Shown here piece by piece: positions 40,708-51,182 of a stretch of 64,000 nucleotides of DNA. This DNA comes from Paralithodes platypus. Taxonomy: Eukaryota > Arthropoda > Malacostraca > Decapoda > Lithodidae. The translations under genes and the position numbers were made by a program. The stretch covers positions 29,078,379 to 29,142,378 of the forward strand of contig CM064480.1 in assembly GCA_032716605.1 (NCBI GenBank), read 5' to 3'. Numbering within the stretch: position 1 is the stretch's first letter; every line of letters starts with the position of its first letter. The notes beneath the pieces were generated by a model. The model was not told where the DNA came from. It did no database searches and saw only the letters and a list, made by a program, of their open reading frames with translations.

Positions 40708-43700
40708 ATGCCTCATCTAATTAATGACGAAGATGCTCGAGTTTTCATAGAATCAGAACCCACAGCCCCTGATATTGACTGTCTGTCAAAATCCGAACTG
40801 AAAGTGCTTGCCTCACATCTCCAATTAACTGTCTCAAACATGTCCAAAGTAGAGGTGGCTCAGACCATAAAAACCCACCTGTTCCCTGTAGAAGGCTGGG
40901 AGGGTGACGGAGCAGTTGGTGGGATCTCGAGTAAACCTAGCCAACTTGATGAACAATTGCCACCTGGTTTGACCGGTGATCAAGTACTGGAACTAGCCAG
41001 ACTAAAAATAGAGGAAGCCAGAATAAAAGCAAATACCGAAGAAGCTAGAATAAAAGCAAATACCGAAGAAACTAGCATAAAATGTGAATATCAATATCGT
41101 ATAGCTCAACTAAATGTCAATACAAATGCTCCCGAAATTGCTCTCCCTCTGGGATTGACTATGACTAGTGTCATTCCACCTTTCACTGAGGATAATGTGC
41201 AGGATTTCTTTGTTTTGTTTGAGGAAGTTGCTGGAGGTATGAAGTGGACAAGAGATCAATGGCCTTTTATGTTACAAACTGTTTTGACAGGGCAGGCTCG
41301 AGCCACGTATTTGTCAAAAGTAGCAGAGGTTAGGCAGGATTATGACAATCTCAAAGAAGCTATCCTAAAAACCTATCAATTGCAGCCTGAGGCTTACAGG
41401 CAATCTTTCCGTAAAAACCAGAAGAAAGTAGAAGAAACCCATAAGGTATTTGCCAGGACCATGACTAAAACTTTCAATCATTGGGTCAAGAGTAAGAAAG
41501 TCACAAGCTACAACGATCTGAAGGAGTTGGTCCTGTTAGAAAATTTCCTATGGAAAATTGATTCTTCTGTATCCTATCATTTAAAGGGGAAAAAGGTAGA
41601 TTGTCTTGCCGACGCCGCTGACATGGCTGACACATACGTGCTCAACAACAAATTTCGTGGAAAGAAGCCCTACGATAATTCTAGTTCTAATTTTAAGTAT
41701 CCCAATCACAAATCTGACAGACCCAGTCACAAGCCTATAACGTCTTCCCCAGCTAGCCAAAATAGAATTGTTCCCCCAACTAAAAATGCGACTCAGGGCA
41801 ATGGTAACAGAGGTGGGCCCCAAACTAATAGTAATGCTCAAAGAGGGAACGTTCCCGTATCCCCTAAAGTATGTACTTTTTGTGGCATGAGAGGCCACCT
41901 AGCTTATCAGTGCTGGGCCAAGGAGAAAACCGAGAGATCGGGGCAGACAGTTGCCGCCGTATCTCAAACTCCATATGTTCCTGTAATGCAGGACTCCCGA
42001 CAGAAGGAGTACCTAGCACCAAAAGTTCCTTTAATGCAGGACTCCCGACAGAAGGAGTACCTAGCAGCTAACGTAAATCATCTAGACAGGGGTGTAGTAG
42101 TAGCATGTGTGGTGCAACCCACTAGGGTTAAGCCAATAATAATTTCACCATCAGTGCAGGACAGTTACCGTCCCTTTATTTCATCTGGCAACGTGAGATT
42201 AAATGGTTGTATGCATGAGGTAAAAATTCTGAGAGACACAGGTTCTACTAGCACCCTCATGGTGAATCCTTACACTGAGTGCCCACCTGGCGAACCAGTT
42301 GTAATGAGAGGTGCTGGAGGCCAATTTTATGCATACTTGGTAAAAGGCGAAATTGAATGTGAGTTACTACAGGGTGAGGCCACCATAGCTTTGTGTAGGT
42401 CCCAAGATATCCCTGTGCCTGGGGTAACACTCCTTTTGGGGAATGATGTAGCAGGTGAGAAGGTCCGACCAGACCCCATTTTGTCACTTTCCCCTGATAA
42501 CGAGCCACTAACCGGTGAGCTCGAAAAGGAGATGCCAACAGTTTTCCCTGTGTGTGCTGTCACACGTTCAATGTCTCAAGTAGCAGTTCCCTCAGACAGA
42601 AATGTACCGAATGTAAGAGTTGATGAAAGGGATGATGAGAGTGTGAATGACGCTCCAACTGTGCCTGATGTGACTGAGGTGGATTTATCTGACACCTTTA
42701 TGGCTCATCTTGACCCTAACAATGACCATGAAACCCCTCCAAATTGTCCTAGTGGCCTGGTAGAGCTACAGAGAGATGATAGTGAATGCAAGGAGTTAGC
42801 TGCCAGGTCCATGAGTGAAGAGGAATGTGAGAAGGAGGGTGGTGAATGTTTCTACCTCAAAGGAGGAGTATTGTGGCGAAGATGGAGACCGCCACACAGA
42901 CCAATCGATGACGGGGCTTGGGACGTCCATCAAGTAGTAGTCCCCAAACCTTGTCGTAAAGATATCATGGAAATGGCACATTGTATACCATTGGCAGGAC
43001 ACCTAGGTGTGAGAAAAACTCTAGACAGAATCAGAGCCCACTTTTACTGGCCAGGAATGCGTGCAGATGTAGTGGAGTGTTGTAGAGTGTGTCACACTTG
43101 CCAGATGACAGGAAAACCCAATCAGAAGGTGCCTGTACATCCTCTGGTGCCCTTGCCCGTTTTCGAGAATCCTTTTACTCGGGTGGTAGTGGACATTGTA
43201 GGCCCATTGCCTAAGACTTCCCAAGGTAACATTTATTTATTAACTATCATGGACATGGCAACTCGCTACCCAGAGGCTATACCCTTAAGGACTACCTCTG
43301 CTCCAACTGTCATCAAGGAACTGCTCAAATTCTTCACCAGAATGGGTTTCCCCCATGAGGTGCAAAGTGATCAAGGAACTAATTTTACCTCTAACATTTT
43401 CCAGCAGTCGCTGAAGGAGTTGGGTATCGAGCATGTTAAGTCTAGCACCTACCACCCAGAGAGTCGAGGGGTTCTCGAACGATATCATCAGACATTAAAG
43501 GGAATGTTACGTAAATATTGTACAGAGACCGGAGTTGAGTGGGATAAGGGGGTACCTTTTCTTTTATTTGCTACTCGTGAGGTTCCAACTGAATCCCTGG
43601 GTTTTTCCCCTAATGAGCTAGTTTTCGGTCACCAGGTAAGAGGTCCTTTGCAACTATTGCAGGATAGCCTAGTTGGCCAGGAGGGGAACCAAAACCTCCT

Positions 43701-44604
43701 CAAGTATGTTTCAGATTTCAAAACCCGGCTGAGATCCTCATGTGAGTTTGCCGCTCAAAACTTGACAGTGGCTAAAAGCTCCATGAAGAAATGGTATGAC
43801 AGAAAAGCCCGTGAGAGGGAGTTTAAGCCCGGTGATGAGGTTTTGGTCCTGCTCCCCCTTTGTGGCCAACCTTTATCTGTCAAGTTCAGGGGCCCATATA
43901 AGATAATTCGGAGGGTGAGCATTACCGATTATCTAGTAACTACCCCAGACAGGAGAAAGCCCACGCAAGTATTCCATATAAATATGTTGAAACCCTACCA
44001 TAGGTCCCCTGATTCCTCTCTTCCAGATTCTCCCACTGTGGCAGTGAATGTCAGGACCTGTGAACAGCCTGGTGCGGACGAAGTCTTCAGTCCTCTTACT
44101 GACCCGCAACAGACTGTTCCAGAGCCTGAAGGTATCCATGCAGACTTTGACTTGTCATGTAGCCTATCCAACTTTCAGTATAATTCGGTGGCTTGGAGGG
44201 AATTACCATCTAAACTATGTCATCTTCCCTCTGATCAAGCGAACCAACTAATCTCTGTTTTATCTCAGTCTCCCAGTGTGGTCCGTGATACTCCAGGGCT
44301 CACTTCTTTGGCCGTGCACGACATCGACGTAGGGGGTGCAACTCCCATTAAACTATCCCCCTACCGTGTCTCACCACAACGCAGGAGTATACTGCAGGTC
44401 GAGCTTGACTTAATTTTTTCAAACCAGCTGATCACAAGGGCCTTCAGCCAGTGGAGTAGTCCGGTCATACTTGTGCCGAAGCCAGACGGGAGCCATAGGT
44501 TTTGTAGGGACTATGGGCAAGATAATGCTGTCACAAAGAACGATACCTACCCACTGCCACGGATCAAAGATTGCATTTACCAGGTTGGCCTCATACAGCA
44601 GTAA
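40708..44604 (+). CDS. Gag-protease-integrase-(partial RT) polyprotein
   Basis: 1298 residues from ATG 40708 without interruption. Gag occupies about 1-380 and includes a duplicated EEARIKANT unit. A CCHC knuckle CTFCGMRGHLAYQC follows at about 389-402, then two copies of MQDSRQKEYLA. Protease is at about 490-590 with active-site RDTGSTSTL. Integrase is at about 735-1080: zinc module HCIPLAGHLG ... CRVCHTCQ, then VVDIVGPLP (Asp), VQSDQGTNF (Asp) and SRGVLERYHQ (Glu), and a GPYKIIRR C terminus. The RT start is at about 1200-1290 (LSPYRVSPQRR, QWSSPVILVPKPDG and DTYPLPRI). A stop at 44602 truncates RT before motif A. A single fused Gag-Pol frame with integrase before RT fits Gmr1-type elements. 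Confidence 0.88.
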   Translation: MPHLINDEDARVFIESEPTAPDIDCLSKSELKVLASHLQLTVSNMSKVEVAQTIKTHLFPVEGWEGDGAVGGISSKPSQLDEQLPPGLTGDQVLELARLKIEEARIKANTEEARIKANTEETSIKCEYQYRIAQLNVNTNAPEIALPLGLTMTSVIPPFTEDNVQDFFVLFEEVAGGMKWTRDQWPFMLQTVLTGQARATYLSKVAEVRQDYDNLKEAILKTYQLQPEAYRQSFRKNQKKVEETHKVFARTMTKTFNHWVKSKKVTSYNDLKELVLLENFLWKIDSSVSYHLKGKKVDCLADAADMADTYVLNNKFRGKKPYDNSSSNFKYPNHKSDRPSHKPITSSPASQNRIVPPTKNATQGNGNRGGPQTNSNAQRGNVPVSPKVCTFCGMRGHLAYQCWAKEKTERSGQTVAAVSQTPYVPVMQDSRQKEYLAPKVPLMQDSRQKEYLAANVNHLDRGVVVACVVQPTRVKPIIISPSVQDSYRPFISSGNVRLNGCMHEVKILRDTGSTSTLMVNPYTECPPGEPVVMRGAGGQFYAYLVKGEIECELLQGEATIALCRSQDIPVPGVTLLLGNDVAGEKVRPDPILSLSPDNEPLTGELEKEMPTVFPVCAVTRSMSQVAVPSDRNVPNVRVDERDDESVNDAPTVPDVTEVDLSDTFMAHLDPNNDHETPPNCPSGLVELQRDDSECKELAARSMSEEECEKEGGECFYLKGGVLWRRWRPPHRPIDDGAWDVHQVVVPKPCRKDIMEMAHCIPLAGHLGVRKTLDRIRAHFYWPGMRADVVECCRVCHTCQMTGKPNQKVPVHPLVPLPVFENPFTRVVVDIVGPLPKTSQGNIYLLTIMDMATRYPEAIPLRTTSAPTVIKELLKFFTRMGFPHEVQSDQGTNFTSNIFQQSLKELGIEHVKSSTYHPESRGVLERYHQTLKGMLRKYCTETGVEWDKGVPFLLFATREVPTESLGFSPNELVFGHQVRGPLQLLQDSLVGQEGNQNLLKYVSDFKTRLRSSCEFAAQNLTVAKSSMKKWYDRKAREREFKPGDEVLVLLPLCGQPLSVKFRGPYKIIRRVSITDYLVTTPDRRKPTQVFHINMLKPYHRSPDSSLPDSPTVAVNVRTCEQPGADEVFSPLTDPQQTVPEPEGIHADFDLSCSLSNFQYNSVAWRELPSKLCHLPSDQANQLISVLSQSPSVVRDTPGLTSLAVHDIDVGGATPIKLSPYRVSPQRRSILQVELDLIFSNQLITRAFSQWSSPVILVPKPDGSHRFCRDYGQDNAVTKNDTYPLPRIKDCIYQVGLIQQ

Positions 44605-44830
44605 GTTTAATTTAATGAGAGGATTTTGGCAATTAGCTCTCCCTTGTAGTGAGGTAAATATCATGCTTTTGTAGTGCGCTTTCAAGCCTTCAGCTGTGAG
44701 ATAATGCCTTGCAGTTCGAATAACGCTCCAGCTACGTTCCGGCTATGTTCTGATGTGGTACCTGGAGACGTTGCCTACTTTGGGTGATATCCTTATTATA
44801 TCCTCATTATAATCTTGCTGTTGCCAATCT
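44605..44830 (+). pseudogene. Decayed RT remnant of the Gmr1-type element
   Basis: After the stop, RT continues in other frames: KFNLMRGFWQLALP (motif A region) near 44608-44650, NNAPATF (motif B region) near 44724-44745 and GDILIIS where the catalytic YxDD pair is expected near 44780. At least three frame breaks separate these. The rest of RT and all of RNase H are missing before the G-rich tract at 44894. Confidence 0.75.
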
Positions 44831-44893
44831 GGTGGTGAATCTATTAATGTATTATGTTTAATATTATGTACTATACTCCTTAAACTCTTTTCT

Positions 44894-44903
44894 AGGGGGG
44901 AGG
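44894..44903 (+). other. Polypurine tract
   Basis: AGGGGGGAGG followed by TC and the 3' LTR start TGACATACGG at 44906. Confidence 0.75.
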
Positions 44904-44905
44904 TC

Positions 44906-46370
44906 TGACATACGGAGCCCTGTATGTTAATTTAAGAGTTAGAATTAGAGTTGAAGGAGTCACACTACCCAAACGGTGAAGCAGACTAACGAGCGAACTA
45001 GCGAGTGGGGAAACCAGCTCACCAGCAAACTAGCCTTCACACCTGCGTGCGTCATAGGGGACCCTGCAAACTACTTGATGACCGACGCTATGACGTATGA
45101 TCGACGCCAGGAGCTGTGAGTGGACCAGTTGGGGAAGGTGAACTTGCAGCTGGAGGAAGACGGGGTGAAGTATTATAATGGGATTGTGACTGTCAGTCAG
45201 ATTATATAAATGTGTGTTAAGTGTGTTCGGTGTAAACACTTACGTTATGTTGGTTAGTGAGATATGTGATTGGGACGTTAACGCTACTATTATGTGCTTA
45301 ACTATTTGATTGGGAATTAACGTGAACGCTACTATTATGTGCTTAACTATTTGATTGCGAATTAACGTGAACGCTACTATTATGTGCTTAACTATTTGAT
45401 TGGGAATTAACGTTAACGCTACTATTTATGTACTTAACTATTTGATTGGGAATTAACGTTAACGCTATTATTATGTACTTAACTATTTTAGTTGACTAAC
45501 TTGTGGACTAAAGCAACTCTTTAAGTAATTGGGTTATGATGAAAGTAATACTATTGTTTTAGATTAATACTTAAGAGTTCTTTCATTTTCTTTTAATTAA
45601 GCTTACATTGCTTAACGGTGCTTAGTACGGTGATGCTATTGTCTCGTATTAGTAATATCGCCTTAGACTAACATGGCTGTGTTAATATTACTTCTAGTGA
45701 TTTCCTAAGCTGAAGAAAATTCTTTTGCTTCAAAATATTATATTTTGCTTTTCATATTATTTGAGTGAGACCTGAATCGAATCTATGAAGCGATCCTGTA
45801 ACTTTATTTACTCATAATCAAACTTCAATGTTACGTGGTTAAGAAATACATTTAACTAATTATTAAATATATACCTAACTTTTTATGTGACTTTGATATT
45901 ACTCCTGATGATAATAATAATATAATCCTATTAACGTAAGACAAGAACCAAGAATAATTATATTAAATATAAATAAAAGGACATATAAGAAAACTATCTA
46001 TTCATTTCAAAAAGGGTAAGAGACAGAAATATTCTTAATTTACTATTTATCTTTCAAGACTTTATAAAATTAATAGTCCTTCTTTAGCTATAACTTATTC
46101 GGTTCATAACCATAGCCTACTAAGTTTCGGTTAAATAATAATTCTTTATAAATACTACACGACTTTAATTAGTTTCAGTATTTTTCATAAGTAAAGAGTA
46201 TCAGTCAATAAAGAATACTAAGTCCTAAGATCCAAAAGGAAAGGAAGCAACAACAGGAAATGATTTTATTAGATTTTACTTTTGTTTTGCCTTCAGCTGA
46301 CTGATACCTTAATATATATCTCTGTGCTATCTAGATTCATCAAGTTAACCACTTGAGGATCAAAATACGT

Positions 46371-46374
<4 letters not shown>
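44906..46374 (+). repeat. 3' LTR (1469 bp) with promoter deletion
   Basis: Matches the 5' LTR except for a 133-base loss at about 45127, where GTGGACCAG joins directly to TTGGGGAAGG. The lost segment corresponds to about 39241-39373 and includes the TATA box and initiator. Confidence 0.93.
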
Positions 46375-46408
<34 letters not shown>

Positions 46409-46452
46409 GTAATATATATATACAGTATATATATATATATAATAGTAATATA

Positions 46453-46493
<41 letters not shown>

Positions 46494-46494
46494 G

Positions 46495-46536
<42 letters not shown>

Positions 46537-46553
46537 TGTATACTGTATATTTA

Positions 46554-46609
<56 letters not shown>

Positions 46610-46615
46610 TATACA

Positions 46616-46707
<92 letters not shown>
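46375..46707. repeat. Long (TA)n tract with ATAATAGTAATA interruptions
   Basis: Over 300 bases of TA repeats, including ATAATAGTAATAT variants and a symmetric pair TACTGTATACTGTATA / TATACAGTATACAGTA. Long open frames across it are artefacts. Confidence 0.95.
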
Positions 46708-46710
<3 letters not shown>

Positions 46711-46863
46711 GAGTTGGATCAATTATGTTAATTAACTTAACCTTTATAAACACACGCACACTATCAAGCATTTAATACCTTATCTCACCCACCCACTCTC
46801 AACCAACTAATAGTTATTGCTTATACGCAGTGTTCACACACACACGTCACACACATCTTAAGA

Positions 46864-47020
46864 ACATAAACAACATAAGAAAATGGGAGTCTGCAGAAAG
46901 CCGATTGGCCCACACAAGGCAGATTCCTCTCACACCCAAACCTAATTATAAGGCCTAATTATAGGCCCAGCTCACTAACACCATTAGAACTGACCTTACC
47001 AAAACGGTCAGAGGTCAGAA
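46864..47020 (-). repeat. LINE 3'-end scrap
   Basis: Reverse complement of the LINE 3' UTR: CATAAGAAAATGGGAGTCTG then CAGAAAGCCGATTGGCC, continuing to CAAAACGGTCAGAGG. Confidence 0.85.
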
Positions 47021-47344
47021 AGTGTTTTATTAATTTGTTAGGTATAGACAAATATGTTGCTAAGGTATTTAATTTACTGTCAGATGAAATGAAACCGAGT
47101 ATAGTGGATATTAGAGCCACAAACTAACCTTGCCTTTAGTGTCCCCAAGATGGCGCTAGGGTCAAGGCTTGTCCTCCTTAATTACTATCTATAAATGTTG
47201 TCTGTCCCTCCCTAATCCACCGCCTCCTTAGCCTACCCCCGGCCCATTAAAGGTCGAGGCGGGTCATCTCGCTGCTTAACCACCTCGCATTTCATATAAT
47301 GTGACTATCCTCTGTTTTGTTTTCCCAACTAGCGGTAAATTGCT
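47021..47344. other. Gap between LINE scraps
   Basis: No ORF or element recognised; mixed composition (AGATGGCGCTAGGGTC near 47150, then pyrimidine-rich). Confidence 0.4.
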
Positions 47345-47550
47345 ATAAGAACATAAACATAAGACAATGTGAATTTGCAGAAAGCCGATCGGCACACCCA
47401 ACCCCAATTACAATCCCTAATTAAGACCCAACTCAACCTCACCAAAACGGTCAGAGATCAATACAAGATTACGGGGTCTGCAGAGCGCCGATCGGCCCAT
47501 ACCCGGCAGATCCCCTTCATACCCAACCCTTCTCGTCTATATGCCTATAT
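47345..47550 (-). repeat. LINE 3'-end scrap with both modules
   Basis: Reverse complement of the LINE 3' UTR; both TGCAGA...GCCGATCGGC modules are present (near 47375 and 47480), then the start of the ORF2 3' end (CCCAACCCTTCTCGTC). Confidence 0.85.
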
Positions 47551-47572
47551 ATATTTGCCTATATAATTTCGA

Positions 47573-47742
47573 AGTGGCTACGGGACACCACCAGTGGTGT
47601 CACGCAGCCCAGCCAGTGAGGCTGGGCTACGGGACACCACTGGTGGTGTCCCGTAGCCCAGCCTCACTGGCTGGGCTGCGTGACACTACCAGTGGTGTCT
47701 CGCAGCCCAGCCACACTGGGTAGGCTACGGGACACCACCCCT
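47573..47742. repeat. GC-rich alternating palindrome array (left)
   Basis: Two palindromes alternate: CGGGACACCAC / GTGGTGTCCCG with a 2-base centre, and AGCCCAGCC / GGCTGGGCT with a 5-base centre, about three rounds. It is strikingly GC-rich within AT-rich surroundings. The counterpart is at 57398-57578. Confidence 0.9.
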
Positions 47743-47997
47743 AGTGTTTTCGTATTTATCGCCATATAATTCAGCCAATTAGACTGTTGAATCGAAATTC
47801 TTTGGATTATTATTCATATCATTAAAAACGTTGGACTTTATTAAATTATAATCCTACATGTTGTATATACAGACCTATTCCACACTCAACTCCCTACGCC
47901 ACACACACTCACACATACCTATTTATACATCTAACTAGGCTTATATATAGCCGTTATATATGTGTGTATATTCTTCGTCTTACATATCCATCTTATA

Positions 47998-48165
47998 AGA
48001 ACATATGGGAGTCTGCAGACAGTCGATTGGCCAAAACAAGGCAGATCCCTCTCACACCCAACCCATCTCGTTCATACGTTTATCTAATATTATTTTGAAA
48101 CTCTCTATCGTTCTTGATCCCACAATGGCGCTAGGTATCATATTCCACATGTCTATTGTCTACAT
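47998..48165 (-). repeat. LINE 3'-end scrap
   Basis: Reverse complement of LINE 3' UTR and last ORF2 codons (GGGAGTCTGCAGACAGTCGA, later TCTATCGTTCTTGATCCCAC). Confidence 0.85.
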
Positions 48166-48812
48166 ATCTGTTACCATTATGGTATAATCAAACAGAAGTA
48201 AAGTCATTCATACTTGCATAACGTGCTATAAGACAGCTTGACGACGTTCACAAGCACAAGTGCGTCAATGTGTGGATAGTTACATGTGTTTGTGTAAATG
48301 AATATGTTTGCGAGTGTAATATAAAGTAATGCAAATACAGTATATGTGCGTAAATAAATGTTTGTTTACGAACGTTATATGGATGTTCAAATGCATGTCT
48401 ACATGAGTATGTATGTGCGTGTGTAATGGCATGTACGATTGGGTCATAATTTGGAAGGAACAAAATTATATATTTGTGAAAGAAATTGCAAAGTACACTG
48501 TAAAGTGATCAGCTCAGTAGCAGTAGGCTTTCAAGAATAAACTGAATAGCTTAATGAATTAATTGGGTGTGAGCTGGATCTGCCTTACGTAGGCCAATTG
48601 GGGGGGGGGGGGGCGCAGTGCAAGCTTGCATGCACGAGTAGGAATGTGTATGTACGAGCATAAAGCCTGTACGTTTGTGAGTGGAAATATGTGTTTGTAT
48701 AATTGATGTACAAAATTAATAATGAATGTACAATATGTTTGTGTGTGTGTGAGTATGTGTGTATGTGTTTGTGTGTGTGTGTGATAGAGAGAGAATGAGA
48801 GTCATTCACATG
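48166..48812. other. Low-complexity TG-rich stretch with LINE 3' scrap
   Basis: TG- and ATG-rich sequence. 48563-48600 is a LINE 3' fragment (TTGGGTGTGAGCTGGATCTG) ending in a run of 14 G at 48600-48613. (GT)n-like and (GA)n-like stretches lie at 48738-48795. No supported gene. Confidence 0.6.
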
Positions 48813-49320
48813 ACTTTATAACTCTGCGTCTTTCTAACGAATGTAAGCCTAGCTTTTTCAACCTGTCTTCATATGGAAGATTTCTAATATTACAGATTAT
48901 TATTGTCATTCTCAGTTGTACTCTCTCCAAGGAATCTATGTTCATTCTCTAATAGGGACTCCAATTTTGAACAGCATAATTCATGTGTAGTCTCACTAAC
49001 GCTAGATAAAATTTCAAGATTACGTATGCTGTTCTGTTACTCACACTTCTAGATATATATCCAAGAACTCTATTTGCCTTATTTCGAACACTGATATATT
49101 GATTTCTTGGTTTCAAATCACAGTTGACGATGATTCTCAAGTCTTTTTCATTATTTGAGTTAGTTATATCCACGTTATCGAAATTGTATACTGCATTTCC
49201 TATCGATTTACTAAATTTTACTACACTGCATTTACCTACATTGAACTTCATCTGCCAGTTTACTACCCATTTGTGTAATATATCTAAATCTAATTGGATG
49301 TTTCCATTTTAGTGTCATCT
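48813..49320 (-). pseudogene. Diverged LINE RT C-terminal fragment (left copy)
   Basis: Minus-strand reading gives [57 protein letters not shown] and LVRLHMNYAVQNWSPY. It is clearly homologous to the CR1-like RT in this window but is a distinct subfamily. About 100 codons are open (48949-49251). Confidence 0.85.
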
Positions 49321-49689
49321 GTAAATTTACTGATTTTGCTAATATAGTTATTCCAACACATATTCGTATTCCTACCCACAATGTCTCGCATTGGGTGTAT
49401 TCACCTTGACAAACAAGTTCGGCGATTTATATTCATATATCTACAAACACACACACACTTTTAGATTACCACTCGACAACGCACATATATTCGAACATAC
49501 ATTCAATATTACACACTCGCCTTCACATTTCCAATCAGAATACACACGCACACACATTGATATTCCCTCCCACAATCGCACCCACACTCTAATGTTCTTT
49601 CAGAACCACACGCACAAATACATATTCGCATTCCTAATCACAAACACAAACACACATTCACAAAGACAAGTTATATGGTATGATAGATA
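49321..49689. other. CA-rich low-complexity segment
   Basis: ACACAC and ATTC-rich sequence, the same as 56020-56334. The plus frame is open by composition only. Confidence 0.5.
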
Positions 49690-50010
49690 TGATAGAGGTG
49701 TTCAAGTGGGTAAGTGAGATAGGCTAAATACAGGGGATATGAAAGATGTACTGAAGCTCAGCGATAGCTAGAAAACTCAAACAAATGGTTTCAAATGGGA
49801 TACATTTCGTTTCAAGAAATATAGGCAAATACTGGTTTGGTAAGAGCTATATATACCTGTGGAACAGGCTACCTAGCGCCATAGTGTGATCAAGAACGAT
49901 AGAGAGCTTCAAAATACAATTATATAGACATATGGACAAGATGGGTTGGGAGAAGAGGGATCTGCCTTGTGTGGGCCAATCGGCTTTATGCGGGCTCCCG
50001 TTTTCTTATT
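49690..50010 (+). pseudogene. LINE ORF2 3' end and 3' UTR (left copy)
   Basis: GATAGAGGTGTTCAAGTGGG, then homology to the C-terminal block (FKMGYISFQEI-like, YWFGKSY) with frameshifts, then the 3' module GATCTGCCTTGTGTGGGCC and a TTTTCTTATTTTTTC tail. Inverted counterpart at 54515-54847. Confidence 0.8.
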
Positions 50011-50216
50011 TTTTCTTCTTCTTTTCTGTGTATGAAGGAGACAAAAGGCAGGTTACTAAGCTATAATACCATAAACATATCTCTCTTATTGATACCTTTC
50101 ATCCACTTAAAACACCTCTATCATTATTTCCTCTATATATTCGTCTCTCTAGCAATATGATAGCAATATTAACTAATAAGTCAGTCGGTCACAACTAATA
50201 ATTATTATAATGTTTA

Positions 50217-50238
50217 TAACACACACACAAACACACAC

Positions 50239-50281
<43 letters not shown>

Positions 50282-50337
50282 ATATATATATATATATATA
50301 ATACAGTATGTGTGTGTGTGTGTGTGTGTTTGTGTAT
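50217..50337. repeat. (CA)n(TA)n(TG)n microsatellite
   Basis: CA repeats, about 55 bases of TA, an ATACAGTATG step, then TG repeats; it marks the inner end of the left arm and is mirrored at 54178-54310. Confidence 0.9.
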
Positions 50338-50606
50338 TAGAATATACAATGGGTGAAGCATTAGAACAAAAATAGATTATTGGTGAGTTGGAGGTGTATA
50401 ATCTGTGATTAGAGGACCAGGTGGATCCTCTAATCACATTTAATTGGTACCATTGACTGCCTTGGTCCTTTAATTACAATTTATACTCCTCCCATTCCCC
50501 ACTACCTCTTTTCTTAGTTGATACAATTTCTATATTTAACTGAATATTTAATAGTGGATGCTAACGTGCTATTAAGAATATGTACGTATTGTATGTATGA
50601 ATGTAC

Positions 50607-50608
<2 letters not shown>

Positions 50609-50658
<50 letters not shown>
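50609..50658. repeat. (AT)n microsatellite
   Basis: Uninterrupted AT repeat of 50 bases. Confidence 0.95.
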
Positions 50659-50660
<2 letters not shown>

Positions 50661-50779
50661 GTAGAGGAGGAGGTAATTAGTTAAAAATGTCTTAACTATA
50701 ACTGTTATGATATTGGAGTTGGACATTATTGAATTTATCTATGTACTTTGGCACATGTTCCTTAGAAGAGGAGTACAAA

Positions 50780-50917
<138 letters not shown>

Positions 50918-50921
50918 AACA

Positions 50922-51003
50922 TAAGAACAACCTAAGATAATGGGAGTCTGCAGAAAGCTAATTGGCCCATACAAGGCAGATCCCTTTCACACCCAACCCA
51001 TCT
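50922..51003 (-). repeat. LINE 3'-end scrap
   Basis: Reverse complement of the terminal module (AATGGGAGTCTGCAGAAAGC, AAGGCAGATCCCTTTCACAC). Confidence 0.85.
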
Positions 51004-51182
51004 TGATTAGAGCAATGCCCATATTCACCTTATTTACTAATACTATTTCAAACTATCTTGGTAATAAATCAAGCACTTGATGTAGGTCCTAGAACAAACT
51101 ATTACCATATGAATCCATATATTTAGTCTAAACAAAATCCTCTATGGTGTTATCCTAATGCCCTATTTATTATTTATAATGG

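Larger units (their letters stand above)
39019..46374 (+). mobile_element. Gmr1-type LTR retrotransposon (integrase upstream of RT), RT-defective
   Basis: LTRs of 1602 and 1469 bases (TGACATACGG ... ACGTAACA) flank a 3.9-kb gag-protease-integrase-RT frame. A primer-binding site TGGCGACCTCGCC lies just inside the 5' LTR, and the G-rich tract AGGGGGGAGG sits before the 3' LTR. Metaviridae normally have integrase last; the order PR-IN-RT is the hallmark of the Gmr1 lineage. RT is frameshifted and truncated and RNase H is absent. The target duplication is not clear; the flanks are TA-rich on both sides. Confidence 0.88.
47565..50337. repeat. Left arm of large inverted duplication
   Basis: Matches 54178-57588 segment by segment: 47565-48812 is inverted relative to about 56335-57588; 48813-49364 is direct to about 54848-55389; 49365-49670 is direct to about 56020-56334; 49671-50337 is inverted to about 54178-54847. 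The duplication is therefore inverted overall but its middle (48813-49670) lies in the opposite sense. Confidence 0.88.

Noticed and set aside
46340..46771. Long Tyr/Ile open frames across the TA tract
   Set aside because: They are translation of a dinucleotide repeat. The same holds for Arg/Glu and Leu/Ser frames in GA repeats at 50707-50974 and 55389-55666.
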